A stretch of DNA of 36,217 nt from CAYMWF01 sp964394085 [NCBI: uncultured Gemmatimonadota bacterium] (GTDB lineage: Bacteria > GCA-2686955 > CAYMWF01), in assembly GCA_964394085.1 (NCBI GenBank), contig CAYMWF010000038.1, positions 15,582-51,798 of the forward strand, given 5' to 3'. Positions within the stretch are counted from its first letter, which is position 1; every line of letters starts with the position of its first letter. Positions 27,477-34,145 of this stretch are shown here, one piece after another. The notes below the pieces were generated by a model that searched no databases, was not told the DNA's origin, and was given only the letters and a program-made list of their open reading frames with translations. The translations under genes were made by a program, and so were the position numbers.

Positions 27477-27970
27477 AGATCCTGGTCGCCGGCCTGGGCA
27501 ACCCGATACTGACCGACGACGGCATCGGGGTGCATGCAATCAGGGAGTTCGAAAGGCTGGGGCTCCGCAGCCGGGGCGGAAACGGCGTGCAGGTCGAGAC
27601 AGCCGAGCTGGGGACGGCGGGGCTCGCTCTTCTCGACCTCCTCGACGGCGTGGACCGCCTGGTGATTATAGACGCCGCGCGGACCGGGGCCGAACCGGGC
27701 ACGGTCAGGGTCTGCAGGGATGCCGGCCTTGCCGGACTCGTCCATTCCGGCTCTCCCCACGAGCCCGACCTCGAATCGACCCTTGCCATCGGCCGCCGGC
27801 TCCCGGGCCTCCGGATGCCCGGTGATATCCGTATCGTCGCGGTCGAAGCCGCCGACATCACCACCTTCTCCGAAAAACCCACTGAAAAGGTCGCCGCTTC
27901 GATTCCCGGGGTGCTTGAAACGGTCCGGGAGCTCCTTCGCCCCGGGATTTCTCCTCCGTCGCAAGGTTGA
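27473..27970 (+). CDS. Hydrogenase maturation protease (HycI/HyaD family)
   Basis: The 165-residue endopeptidase starts at the ATG at 27473, overlapping the mvhA stop (ATGA), with GGGAG just upstream. The family signature GLGNPILTDDGIGV opens the protein and holds one nickel-sensing acidic residue (Asp16). The other expected ligands are Asp67 in IIDAAR and His96 in SPHE. These enzymes recognise nickel in the large-subunit precursor and cleave after the His of the DPCxxCxxH motif. Being in the same overlapping operon, it is almost certainly dedicated to MvhA. Confidence 0.92.
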   Translation: MKILVAGLGNPILTDDGIGVHAIREFERLGLRSRGGNGVQVETAELGTAGLALLDLLDGVDRLVIIDAARTGAEPGTVRVCRDAGLAGLVHSGSPHEPDLESTLAIGRRLPGLRMPGDIRIVAVEAADITTFSEKPTEKVAASIPGVLETVRELLRPGISPPSQG

Positions 27971-28010
27971 ACAGCGGTTCGCCCCACGCCCAAAACGCCG
28001 CTCCCGAAAA

Positions 28011-28210
28011 AAAACCGGGAATTATTCTTCATGTGAAGAATCGCGATACCGGGTTCGAAGCTCTCGGAACGCCGTCTCCGATTGAAAACCGGAATTTTCT
28101 TCACGCGAAGAATCGCGATACCGGGTTCGACGCTCCAGGAACGCCGTCTCCGATTGAAAACCGGAATTTTCTTCATGTGAAGAATCGCGATACCGGGTTC
28201 GACGGGTTTT
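28011..28210. repeat. Three 72-bp tandem repeats, each carrying a hairpin
   Basis: Units start at 28011 (74 bases), 28085 (72) and 28157 (about 50 before divergence). Each opens AAAACCGG, then holds TTCTTC-N4-GAAGAA, then TCGCGATACCGGGTTCGA. The first two units end in CTCCGATTG. The tetraloop is ATGT, ACGC, ATGT in the three copies, while the stem is unchanged. AACCGG and CCGGGTT can extend the stem outward. The array begins about 40 bases after the stop of the maturation protease gene and precedes a minus-strand gene, so it lies between convergent transcripts. Because 72 is a multiple of three and stops are rare, short frames run through it on both strands. I do not regard them as genes. Confidence 0.9.
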
Positions 28211-28262
28211 GAATTCTGCAAACCTCATCCAACATCCGGTGACCTGCAGCGTCTTTATCCTG

Positions 28263-28631
28263 TCAATCCAGGGTGGAGTATATCCGCCACTCCGTTATCA
28301 GGCCGCCCCTCACTTCGGCGGTCCAGACGAGAACCTCGTTCTCTTCCACGTCGGGAGGCACATGGGAACCGCTTGTAGAGCCCACAACCGCCGCCCCGTC
28401 GCCGCCGCGAAGGATTCTGTCGGCATGGATCCTGTAAGCCGGATATGCCTTCAGATAATTCTCCATGAATTCCGGCTCCCGGTACACTCTACCCTCGATG
28501 TCGGTAAATACGATATCCGGCGAGATGAACGAGTTGACTTTTCCGATATCTCCACGGTTAACCCATTCGATAAAAGTCTTCACGATCGAGAGCGGTGAGT
28601 TGTCATCCTTCACGGGAACCTCCAGATCCAT
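28263..28631 (-). CDS. SnoaL/NTF2-like fold protein
   Basis: The 122-residue protein has the pattern of the SnoaL-like (ketosteroid-isomerase/NTF2) superfamily: an N-terminal helix IVKTFIEWVNRGDIGKVNSF, then PDIVFTDIEGRVYREPEFM, and C-terminal strands AAVVGSTSGSH, EVLVWTAEVRGGLITEWRIY. The fold makes a small-molecule pocket used by isomerases, cyclases and binding proteins; the ligand here is unknown. GGAGG lies seven bases before the ATG. It follows the membrane-protein gene on the same strand by 33 bases, so the two are probably co-transcribed. No signal peptide. Confidence 0.8.
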   Translation of the reverse strand: MDLEVPVKDDNSPLSIVKTFIEWVNRGDIGKVNSFISPDIVFTDIEGRVYREPEFMENYLKAYPAYRIHADRILRGGDGAAVVGSTSGSHVPPDVEENEVLVWTAEVRGGLITEWRIYSTLD

Positions 28632-28664
28632 TTTCCATCCTCCGGGATCGTCCGGGTGCCGGTT

Positions 28665-29078
28665 TCACGGGTGCACGAGGCCGCTCTCTCTCCGTTCACA
28701 GAACCGGTCCAGCAGGTAGAGCGGCAGGAGTATCGAAACGTACGCGGCGAAATCCCAGGGGTCGAAGGTCGCATCGTACAGCTCGAGGTACTGCGCTCCT
28801 TCGATCCCAACGCAGACCAGGATGAATATCACCACCGTTCTCCCCGGCGTGAAGAACCTCGTCCAGATATTATCCGCCCGGCTGGTGAACCTTCCCCTGA
28901 ACAGGATGTAGTTCCAGGCCGGCCCCGTCATATCCAGCACGTACCCCTTCCAGAAGCCGCCCAGATCGAAAAACACGGTCGACAGGCCCGTGCAGCAGAG
29001 CAGGACAAAGCCCGCCGCCCATAAAGGCGCTATCCTGTCATGCCCGTATTTCTCAACCCTGTCGCGTTCCGAAACCAT
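28665..29078 (-). CDS. Small integral membrane protein, possibly VanZ-like
   Basis: The 137-residue protein has three likely transmembrane segments, at about 16-38, 79-98 and 108-126, with Arg/Lys-rich ends. GIEGAQYLELYDATFDPWD in the third quarter recalls the ExxQ...D pattern of VanZ-like proteins, but the similarity is too short to name the family with confidence. GAGGG precedes the ATG. It sits between a GNAT gene and an NTF2-fold gene on the same strand. Confidence 0.65.
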   Translation of the reverse strand: MVSERDRVEKYGHDRIAPLWAAGFVLLCCTGLSTVFFDLGGFWKGYVLDMTGPAWNYILFRGRFTSRADNIWTRFFTPGRTVVIFILVCVGIEGAQYLELYDATFDPWDFAAYVSILLPLYLLDRFCERRESGLVHP

Positions 29079-29118
29079 CTAGCCCTCAAGAATCATTGGC
29101 CGGTCATATCCGGTATTT

Positions 29119-29799
29119 CTATGGGTAGCACGATAACACGAAGCACCTGCGGAGATGCATCGATTCCGCCAGCCGGCGCGATGCCTTGTTATTCTTCAAA
29201 TGTGAGTAGAACGGGATCAATCCCCTGTCGACCACGTTGCGCAGCCATGCGTTGGCCGCCTGCGCCGCGAGTCCCTGCCGTCGATATTGCGGGGGCGTGT
29301 AGACCCAGAGCTCCGCCGCGGTTCCATCCTCGCGGGACGAAACAGCCGCCGACGCGATAGTGCTTTCTGCGAAAACCGCGAATACACTGTCATACTCATT
29401 GCCGAAAAAACCGTTGTCGAACCCGCGGAGCCGCTCATCCCCGCTGCTCAGCATCTGTACCTTGGGACTGAGTTGAACACTGCATCCGCTCGAAATCGAA
29501 TAGGTCCGGAACTCTGCATGCCCCGTGACCTTCTTCTGCCTTTCCAGGATGTCAAAAACCCTCCCGTCACATTCCAGGAGAGACCTGACGGGCAGGCCCC
29601 TGATCAGCTTCTCGATTTCCCGATCGATTCCGCTGCCGAAGTAAACGGACTGCTTCGCACCATAGTCTGCGGCAACGACCCTCGGCGGCGGGCTGCTCTC
29701 CCCGCCCGGCATATCCCTCCACCGCTCCAGGTATCCTTCGGAGTCGAGCCGCAGGCCTTCGAGCCTGATCTGTATCCTGTGCAGCTCCTCGAAATTCAT
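29119..29799 (-). CDS. GNAT-family N-acetyltransferase
   Basis: The 226-residue protein has its acetyl-CoA site in the C-terminal half. The strand ELWVYTPPQYRRQGLAAQAANAW (164-186, quoted here in part as RRQGLA at 173-178) is motif A with the pyrophosphate-binding loop. NNKASRRLAESMHLRRC at 203-219 is the family's terminal helix and strand. The N-terminal 110 residues are specific and unrecognised. The substrate cannot be deduced. There is no clear ribosome binding site at the expected distance from the ATG. Confidence 0.8.
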   Translation of the reverse strand: MNFEELHRIQIRLEGLRLDSEGYLERWRDMPGGESSPPPRVVAADYGAKQSVYFGSGIDREIEKLIRGLPVRSLLECDGRVFDILERQKKVTGHAEFRTYSISSGCSVQLSPKVQMLSSGDERLRGFDNGFFGNEYDSVFAVFAESTIASAAVSSREDGTAAELWVYTPPQYRRQGLAAQAANAWLRNVVDRGLIPFYSHLKNNKASRRLAESMHLRRCFVLSCYP

Positions 29800-29875
29800 G
29801 ATTCGTAAGACTCGCCATCTATTCTTTTAGAATAATCGCAATCTCCCCGTCGGGCGGGTCTTCGCTCCGATACCC

Positions 29876-30451
29876 TCAAACGTACGGAGAATAGACATAG
29901 TATTTCGGAGAGGAATCCAGGCGGACATGCAGCCAGGCGACCCCGTCGCCGGTGGTGCTGATCCACAGAGGTCGATCGCTGATTCGGCGTACCGCCTCCT
30001 CGCCTACCGCCCGCCACAGCGCGTGCACCTGCGCCTCCGGGGCCTCCCGGACGAATGTCGCGAGGTGCCTGTAGGCTCTATCGGGCGCGCGGGGCGACGG
30101 CACGACCATCAACGCGTCGCGGCCCAGGTTTTCGAATACGACCACTCCCTCGCCCTCGGAACGGTAGAACTCGCGGAAAGTCCACGAATCGGCGGCGCCC
30201 CCCAGCCCGGAAGCGTCGATCAGCACGAATTCGAAGATCCGATCGAGAGAATCCTTCCTCACCGGCGGCGTCTCCCACCTGTACGCCGCAAACGGCGCCT
30301 CCGCCAGAATCCCGGTAAAGAACGAACGGAAAGGCTCGCTTCTCTGCCACAGGTCGAAAACCTCCGAATACGACAACGGTTCCCCATCCCGGAATATCTC
30401 ATACCGGCGGCAGAGCCCGCCCATCTTCTCTTCCGAAACGACCTCGAACAT
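29876..30451 (-). CDS. Conserved protein resembling family DUF6940
   Basis: The 191-residue protein has segments I associate, from memory, with the uncharacterised DUF6940 family: LSYSEVFDLWQRSEPFRSFF, YRWETPPV, FEFVLIDAS, VVVFENLGRDALMVVPSPR, AYRHLATFVREAP, and the ending GVAWLHVRLDSSPKYYVYSPY. It is soluble, with no signal peptide or membrane segment. Function is unknown. GGAG lies six bases before the ATG. A small AT-rich hairpin (TATTCT-TTT-AGAATA, 29820-29834) lies downstream, before the GNAT gene. Confidence 0.75.
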   Translation of the reverse strand: MFEVVSEEKMGGLCRRYEIFRDGEPLSYSEVFDLWQRSEPFRSFFTGILAEAPFAAYRWETPPVRKDSLDRIFEFVLIDASGLGGAADSWTFREFYRSEGEGVVVFENLGRDALMVVPSPRAPDRAYRHLATFVREAPEAQVHALWRAVGEEAVRRISDRPLWISTTGDGVAWLHVRLDSSPKYYVYSPYV

Positions 30452-30546
30452 ATTTATCTCCGCGAATCTGAGCTCATGAGCCCGTTACCTCGCAAGCAGA
30501 TATGGTTTTTCTCGTCCTCATGATTGTGAATGGGACGACAACGAGT

Positions 30547-30583
30547 GTTATCGGCAAAATCGCCTGTGTCAATATACGATAAC
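30547..30583. repeat. Inverted repeat GTTATCG/CGATAAC downstream of the amidase gene
   Basis: GTTATCG at 30547-30553 and CGATAAC at 30577-30583 are exact reverse complements, 23 bases apart. The boxes resemble integron R boxes but point the wrong way round for an attC. On the minus strand, CGCTGATCGCC followed by GTTATCG looks like the L'-R' half of an attC, without a matching first half. Confidence 0.45.
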
Positions 30584-30621
30584 GATGGCGATCAGCGGGT
30601 CGCTCCCGCCCCGTACCGACT

Positions 30622-32262
30622 CTACCGCTCCATCTCCAGCGTAGGCAAGAAACGAGGCGGTTCCCGCACCAGCGTCGCCTGTTCGAACACATACGTCAGT
30701 TGAATCAGCGCGGCCTCAGAAAATGCCTGCCCCATAAACGCCAGGTTTACTGGTAAACCCGAGATGTACCCGGCCGGCAACACCACGCTCGGGTACCCCG
30801 TGATCGCCGCCAGTGACGAACTGCTCAGTGCAAATCGGTCTCCACTCACCCAGTCCGTCTTCCAGGCCGGCGCGTTCACGGGGGCGATGAGCGCCGTCAG
30901 CTCATGCTCCGTGAAGAGCTCGTCGAAGGCCCGGCGCAGTCGATGGACACTCCCTTCCAGGGCGGATTGATACGCCGGATCGTCGAGCTCGCCCATCGCC
31001 TCCGACGCCTCAAAGACCTCCTGACCAAATACCGGCATCACCGTTTCGGTATTGGAGGAATTGAACGCGATCAGGTCGGCCAGCGTCGCCATCCCGTTGG
31101 GATTACCGTGCGTGTTCAGATACGCCGCGATCCCCGCCTTGAACTCATACTTCATCACGTCGAACGCCGATGCTCTGAGCGCGCCGTCCATGGCGATCTC
31201 CATGGAATCGACGATCGTGGCCCCGGCACTCTCCAACACGCCGATGCTCGCGGTAAGGATATCCTCTACCTCAGGATACATTCCCGCCCCGTAGTGACTG
31301 CGCAACACGCCAATGCGGATACCTGCCAGGTCGAGCGCATCCGCGTCCGGCGCAAAATCGACGGGCGCAGGAAAAGCGCGTGACCCACCATCCTGCTCGT
31401 CGTAGCCCACCAGGGCGTGCAGCAAAAGAGCAGCTCCGGTCACCGTCGTCGCCATCGGGCCGGCCGTATCCATAGTGTGGGAGATCGGTATTATGCCGTG
31501 CCGGCTTACCGTGCCGACGGTGGGCTTGATCCCGACAATCCCGTTAGCGCCGGAGGGGCACACAATCGACCCGTCCGTCTCGGTACCCACGGCCAGCGGG
31601 GCCAGCCCGGCCGCCACGGCCACGGCCGAACCGCTCGACGATCCGCAGGGGTTGCGGTCGAGCACGTAGGGGTTGCGCGTCTGACCGCCGAGGCTGCTCC
31701 AGCCGCTCGACGAGTTCTCGCCCCGGAAGTTTGCCCACTCGCTCAGGTTCGTCTTGGCAAGGATCACGGCTCCAGCGTCTCTAAGCCGCGTGGTAAGGAA
31801 GGCGTCTTCAGCCGCGTGGTGTCCCGCCAATGCGATCGACCCGGCCGTGGTCGACATGGCGTCCCCCGTGTCGATATTGTCCTTAAGCACCACCGGCATA
31901 CCGTGGAGCGGGCCAACCGGTCCCGAGTCGGCGAAGGTCCGGTCCAGCCCCTCGGCAATCGCGATCGCGTCGGGGTTGGTTTCGATGATGGCGTTGAGTC
32001 TCGGTCCCGAGCCGTCAAGGGCGGCGATGCGCTCAAGGAAATAGCGGGTGACGGCCTCGGCGGTCAAGCGCCCGTCAGCCAGTTGACGGCGGAGCACCGG
32101 GGCGGTCAGGTCTTCCAGGTGCGCATCGCTGGCACCTGTGCGGTCAGGGGGAGGTGCACCATTTTGCGCGCCGCAGCCAAACAAGCATACAATCGTCAGC
32201 GCAGCCAACATCGCTCGGAGCTTCTTGTATGATTCAAGCGCCGGGAGCCGGACGCTCAGCAT
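30622..32262 (-). CDS. Amidase-signature-family lipoprotein
   Basis: The start at 32262 has AAAGAGG seven bases upstream, unlike the earlier ATG at 32289, and gives 546 residues. A basic N-terminus and the lipobox LFGC (lipidated Cys30) indicate membrane anchoring facing the periplasm. The amidase signature is complete: Lys127 in VVLKDNIDTG, the Ser-rich loop PCGSSSGS holding the cis-Ser (about 208), and the nucleophile Ser232 in TDGSIVCPSG. Such enzymes hydrolyse amide bonds through a Ser-cisSer-Lys triad; periplasmic substrates could be peptides or small amides. The start codon lies about 26 bases past the R' box of the attC-like site at 32288-32346, the position expected for the gene of the next integron cassette. 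I see no clear attC after its stop. Confidence 0.9.
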   Translation of the reverse strand: MLSVRLPALESYKKLRAMLAALTIVCLFGCGAQNGAPPPDRTGASDAHLEDLTAPVLRRQLADGRLTAEAVTRYFLERIAALDGSGPRLNAIIETNPDAIAIAEGLDRTFADSGPVGPLHGMPVVLKDNIDTGDAMSTTAGSIALAGHHAAEDAFLTTRLRDAGAVILAKTNLSEWANFRGENSSSGWSSLGGQTRNPYVLDRNPCGSSSGSAVAVAAGLAPLAVGTETDGSIVCPSGANGIVGIKPTVGTVSRHGIIPISHTMDTAGPMATTVTGAALLLHALVGYDEQDGGSRAFPAPVDFAPDADALDLAGIRIGVLRSHYGAGMYPEVEDILTASIGVLESAGATIVDSMEIAMDGALRASAFDVMKYEFKAGIAAYLNTHGNPNGMATLADLIAFNSSNTETVMPVFGQEVFEASEAMGELDDPAYQSALEGSVHRLRRAFDELFTEHELTALIAPVNAPAWKTDWVSGDRFALSSSSLAAITGYPSVVLPAGYISGLPVNLAFMGQAFSEAALIQLTYVFEQATLVREPPRFLPTLEMER

Positions 32263-32287
32263 GGTCAGCCTCTTTTCTGGTCTCATC

Positions 32288-32346
32288 ACATAACAATAAT
32301 GGATTCGATCGGCGTGAAAAGTCGTTCTGGTCCATTATTGTCAGGC
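32288..32346 (-). other. attC-like site following the NTF2-fold membrane-protein cassette
   Basis: Read on the minus strand: R'' GCCTGAC (32346-32340), then AATAATGGA, a 27-base loop region, TCCATTATT, and R' GTTATGT (32294-32288). The arms CAATAATGGA and TCCATTATTG are a perfect 10-bp inverted repeat, extending to 13 bp with one mismatch. Total length is 59 bp, typical of attC. R' fits GTT-plus-four but departs from strict GTTRRRY at the fifth base. Confidence 0.7.
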
Positions 32347-32373
32347 ATTTTAGAATTACTGGACCCATATAGT

Positions 32374-33012
32374 CTAATGTGGTTTGAACAGTAATCTTTG
32401 AACAATCATGACTGCGAGAGAAATAAGGCCAACTGACAACCACAATAGTAGAAGAACAATTGTTAATAACAGAAAAGAAAAATCCAAATCAAACTGAAAT
32501 TGCATGTATTGGAATTTCCAGAAAGAATTCTCATTAACCATCACTGCAGATAACCGCAAAGGAAGGATTAAAAACCGGGACATATCGAATTCAACGAATC
32601 CGATTGTCGAAATCCATGCAACCTTACCTTCTGTTGAGATATAAGCATCATCGATAAGAAACGTACAATCCCCCCAGGATTTCCAATCACTGAAAATCAG
32701 CCTGGCAGCTTTTGCTTGGCCAATCAATATTTCCTGTGGCATTGTTCCCAGAAGCAAGAGATTATCTTGTGAAAAGAGTTGGTCCATGAAAACGTTTACT
32801 TGAGATGTATCACGATTGGTATATCCATCCTGAAATTTTCGTAATTGCTCGACAATCTCGGATCTAACGCTATCGGGAGCATTACCTTTGGAGAATACAT
32901 ATCTATCTTTTCCATCATAGTACTCACTGTGCGGATGACGGAGGATTATAATTACAGAATATAATAACAGGGAAACCATCAAGACCTTTACTATCTGTTT
33001 TACTATTTTCAT
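32374..33012 (-). CDS. Membrane-anchored NTF2-like (SnoaL/DUF4440-type) protein
   Basis: The product is 212 residues from the ATG at 33012. An in-frame GTG at 33072 would add 20 residues and lies closer to the attC, so the start is uncertain. An N-terminal transmembrane helix (VLMVSLLLYSVIIILRH) is followed by a domain with the NTF2-fold pattern: a helix around EQLRKFQDGYTNRDTSQVNVF, a middle segment TFLIDDAYISTEGKVAWISTIGFVEF, and strands to KFQYMQFQFDLD. A C-terminal hydrophobic hairpin or helix (FLLLTIVLLLLWLSVGLISLAVMIV) ends it. The gene is strikingly AT-rich for this window. It is flanked by attC-like sites on both sides and is read as an integron cassette gene. Ligand and role unknown. 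Confidence 0.75.
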   Translation of the reverse strand: MKIVKQIVKVLMVSLLLYSVIIILRHPHSEYYDGKDRYVFSKGNAPDSVRSEIVEQLRKFQDGYTNRDTSQVNVFMDQLFSQDNLLLLGTMPQEILIGQAKAARLIFSDWKSWGDCTFLIDDAYISTEGKVAWISTIGFVEFDMSRFLILPLRLSAVMVNENSFWKFQYMQFQFDLDFSFLLLTIVLLLLWLSVGLISLAVMIVQRLLFKPH

Positions 33013-33097
33013 TTCTTGACCATCCCTGATTAGATGAACATTGATAAATTTGCCTAACATTACTCGGTTCACACGCGGCTCAAAGCCGCATTGGACC

Positions 33098-33184
33098 GCT
33101 TAACATGCACCGCCTATTTTGTCAAAACGAGGTGGACGTGTAAAGGGTAGCTTGAGGGCGTCCGCGTGCAACTGCTTGTCAGAC
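33098..33184 (-). other. attC-like site following the methyltransferase cassette
   Basis: On the minus strand: R'' GTCTGAC (33184-33178), AAGCAGTTGCACGCGGACG, an extended variable terminal structure, GGCGGTGCAT, and R' GTTAAGC (33104-33098), which fits GTTRRRY exactly. TGCAC/GTGCA forms the outer stem; GCGGACG pairs with CGTCCAC with one mismatch inside. The first half closely follows the common environmental attC pattern (RYYYRAC-AAGC-GTTGCA-CGGACG). Length is 87 bp. Confidence 0.75.
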
Positions 33185-33246
33185 AGCCATTTGGGGCAAG
33201 GAGATCGTGGCCCTTTGTTGCTGAATGCAAGAATGGCCTGGCAGTG

Positions 33247-34017
33247 CTATTCAAAAAGGGGTCTGCCGATGTGCAGTTCCGTGAGTACCTGTATTTCAAG
33301 CCACCCGCCAGTTGAAAAGGTGTCGAATACACCCCGTGCAGCTTCCTCGAAGCAGGAGAAGTTGACATGATCTTCGTCTGGCGCACAGGAATCGGACAGC
33401 AGACCGCCAATGAACGACTCCCAATTCTGCTTGAGCACAAAGCCATGGCGAGATGCACGAAGATGGCCACCTCCGAAGTATCGGCTGAGCTGGGTCGGTT
33501 TACTGCGAACTTGCCGGATATTCAGATCGACACCGTTCTCCTCGACGTAGATCTCCTTCAGTGCTTTGTCGAGTTCCGGGCTACCTCCGATGTTGTTGAC
33601 TACAACGATCCAGCCGTTGGTTCGGAGGATCCGGCAAAACTCAGCCACCGCCCTGTCAGCGTCGAACCAGTGGAGAGATTGACCCACGGTGATGATATCA
33701 ACTGATCTACCTGGTAAGTTTGTGCCCTCTGCCCTTCCGGCGATGCTCCTGAAAGCCGAATGGCTGGAGAGCACCTTCTCGGCCTCAGATCTCATTGCAG
33801 GATTAGGCTCAACGGCGAACAGGAGGGCGACCTTACGGACGAAATGTCGGGACAGGATGCCCGTTCCTGAACCTACGTCGGCCAGCACCGATGCACTACT
33901 CAGCCCAGTTTCAGCGACTACGGCTTCCAAAGCCGCCGGAGAATAGTCCCAGCGATGCCCGGCATACCGCTCTGCCTTTGAGGAATAGATTTGTACGGGA
34001 TCAACTTCGGTAGCCAT
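33247..34017 (-). CDS. Class I SAM-dependent methyltransferase
   Basis: The 256-residue protein starts with an N-terminal YSSKAERYAGHRWDYSP segment. S-adenosylmethionine-binding motif I is VLADVGSGTG at 44-53, and the acidic residue ending strand 2 is Glu70 (FAVEPNPAM). Later motifs are DIITVGQSLHWFD and the post-motif FCRILRTNGWIVVVNN. This matches the Methyltransf_11-type family acting on small molecules; the substrate is unknown. A GGGAGG lies 17 bases before the ATG, too far for standard initiation. The gene starts 30 bases past the degenerate R' box of the Fic cassette's attC, and its own attC lies after the stop. Confidence 0.88.
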   Translation of the reverse strand: MATEVDPVQIYSSKAERYAGHRWDYSPAALEAVVAETGLSSASVLADVGSGTGILSRHFVRKVALLFAVEPNPAMRSEAEKVLSSHSAFRSIAGRAEGTNLPGRSVDIITVGQSLHWFDADRAVAEFCRILRTNGWIVVVNNIGGSPELDKALKEIYVEENGVDLNIRQVRSKPTQLSRYFGGGHLRASRHGFVLKQNWESFIGGLLSDSCAPDEDHVNFSCFEEAARGVFDTFSTGGWLEIQVLTELHIGRPLFE

Positions 34018-34046
34018 GTCTGTGCGCTACTGCACCTCCCGAGGCT

Positions 34047-34106
34047 GTCTATCGCTCGCATTGAGCTGCGGCGCGAAGCGTCGACTGCTCGAATGCATTG
34101 TTCGGT
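34047..34106 (-). other. attC-like site following the Fic cassette, with altered R' box
   Basis: On the minus strand: R'' ACCGAAC (34106-34100), AA, the arm TGCATTCGAGCAGTCGACG, loop CTTCG, the arm CGCCGCAGCTCAATGC, then GATAGAC (34053-34047) where R' should be. The arms pair over about 15 bp, with an extrahelical base after GCATT/AATGC, a T-T mismatch and one further bulge, as is typical of attC. R' reads GATAGAC; a single change would restore GTTAGAC, the canonical GTTRRRY. Length is 60 bp. Confidence 0.75.
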
Positions 34107-34145
34107 AGTCATTTATGGATTCCCATTTCGATTTGTTTATTTCAT

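Noticed and set aside
28011-28210. Possible CRISPR array
   Set aside because: Only three units. The whole 72-bp unit repeats with no variable spacers and no cas genes nearby.
27967-28228. Short reading frames through the 72-bp repeats on both strands
   Set aside because: They are open on several frames at once because the period is a multiple of three; none has a convincing ribosome binding site or an independent protein signature.
30547-30583. GTTATCG/CGATAAC inverted repeat as an attC site for the amidase gene
   Set aside because: The boxes are in the order GTT then AAC on the plus strand, opposite to the other sites, and no bulged stem lies between them.
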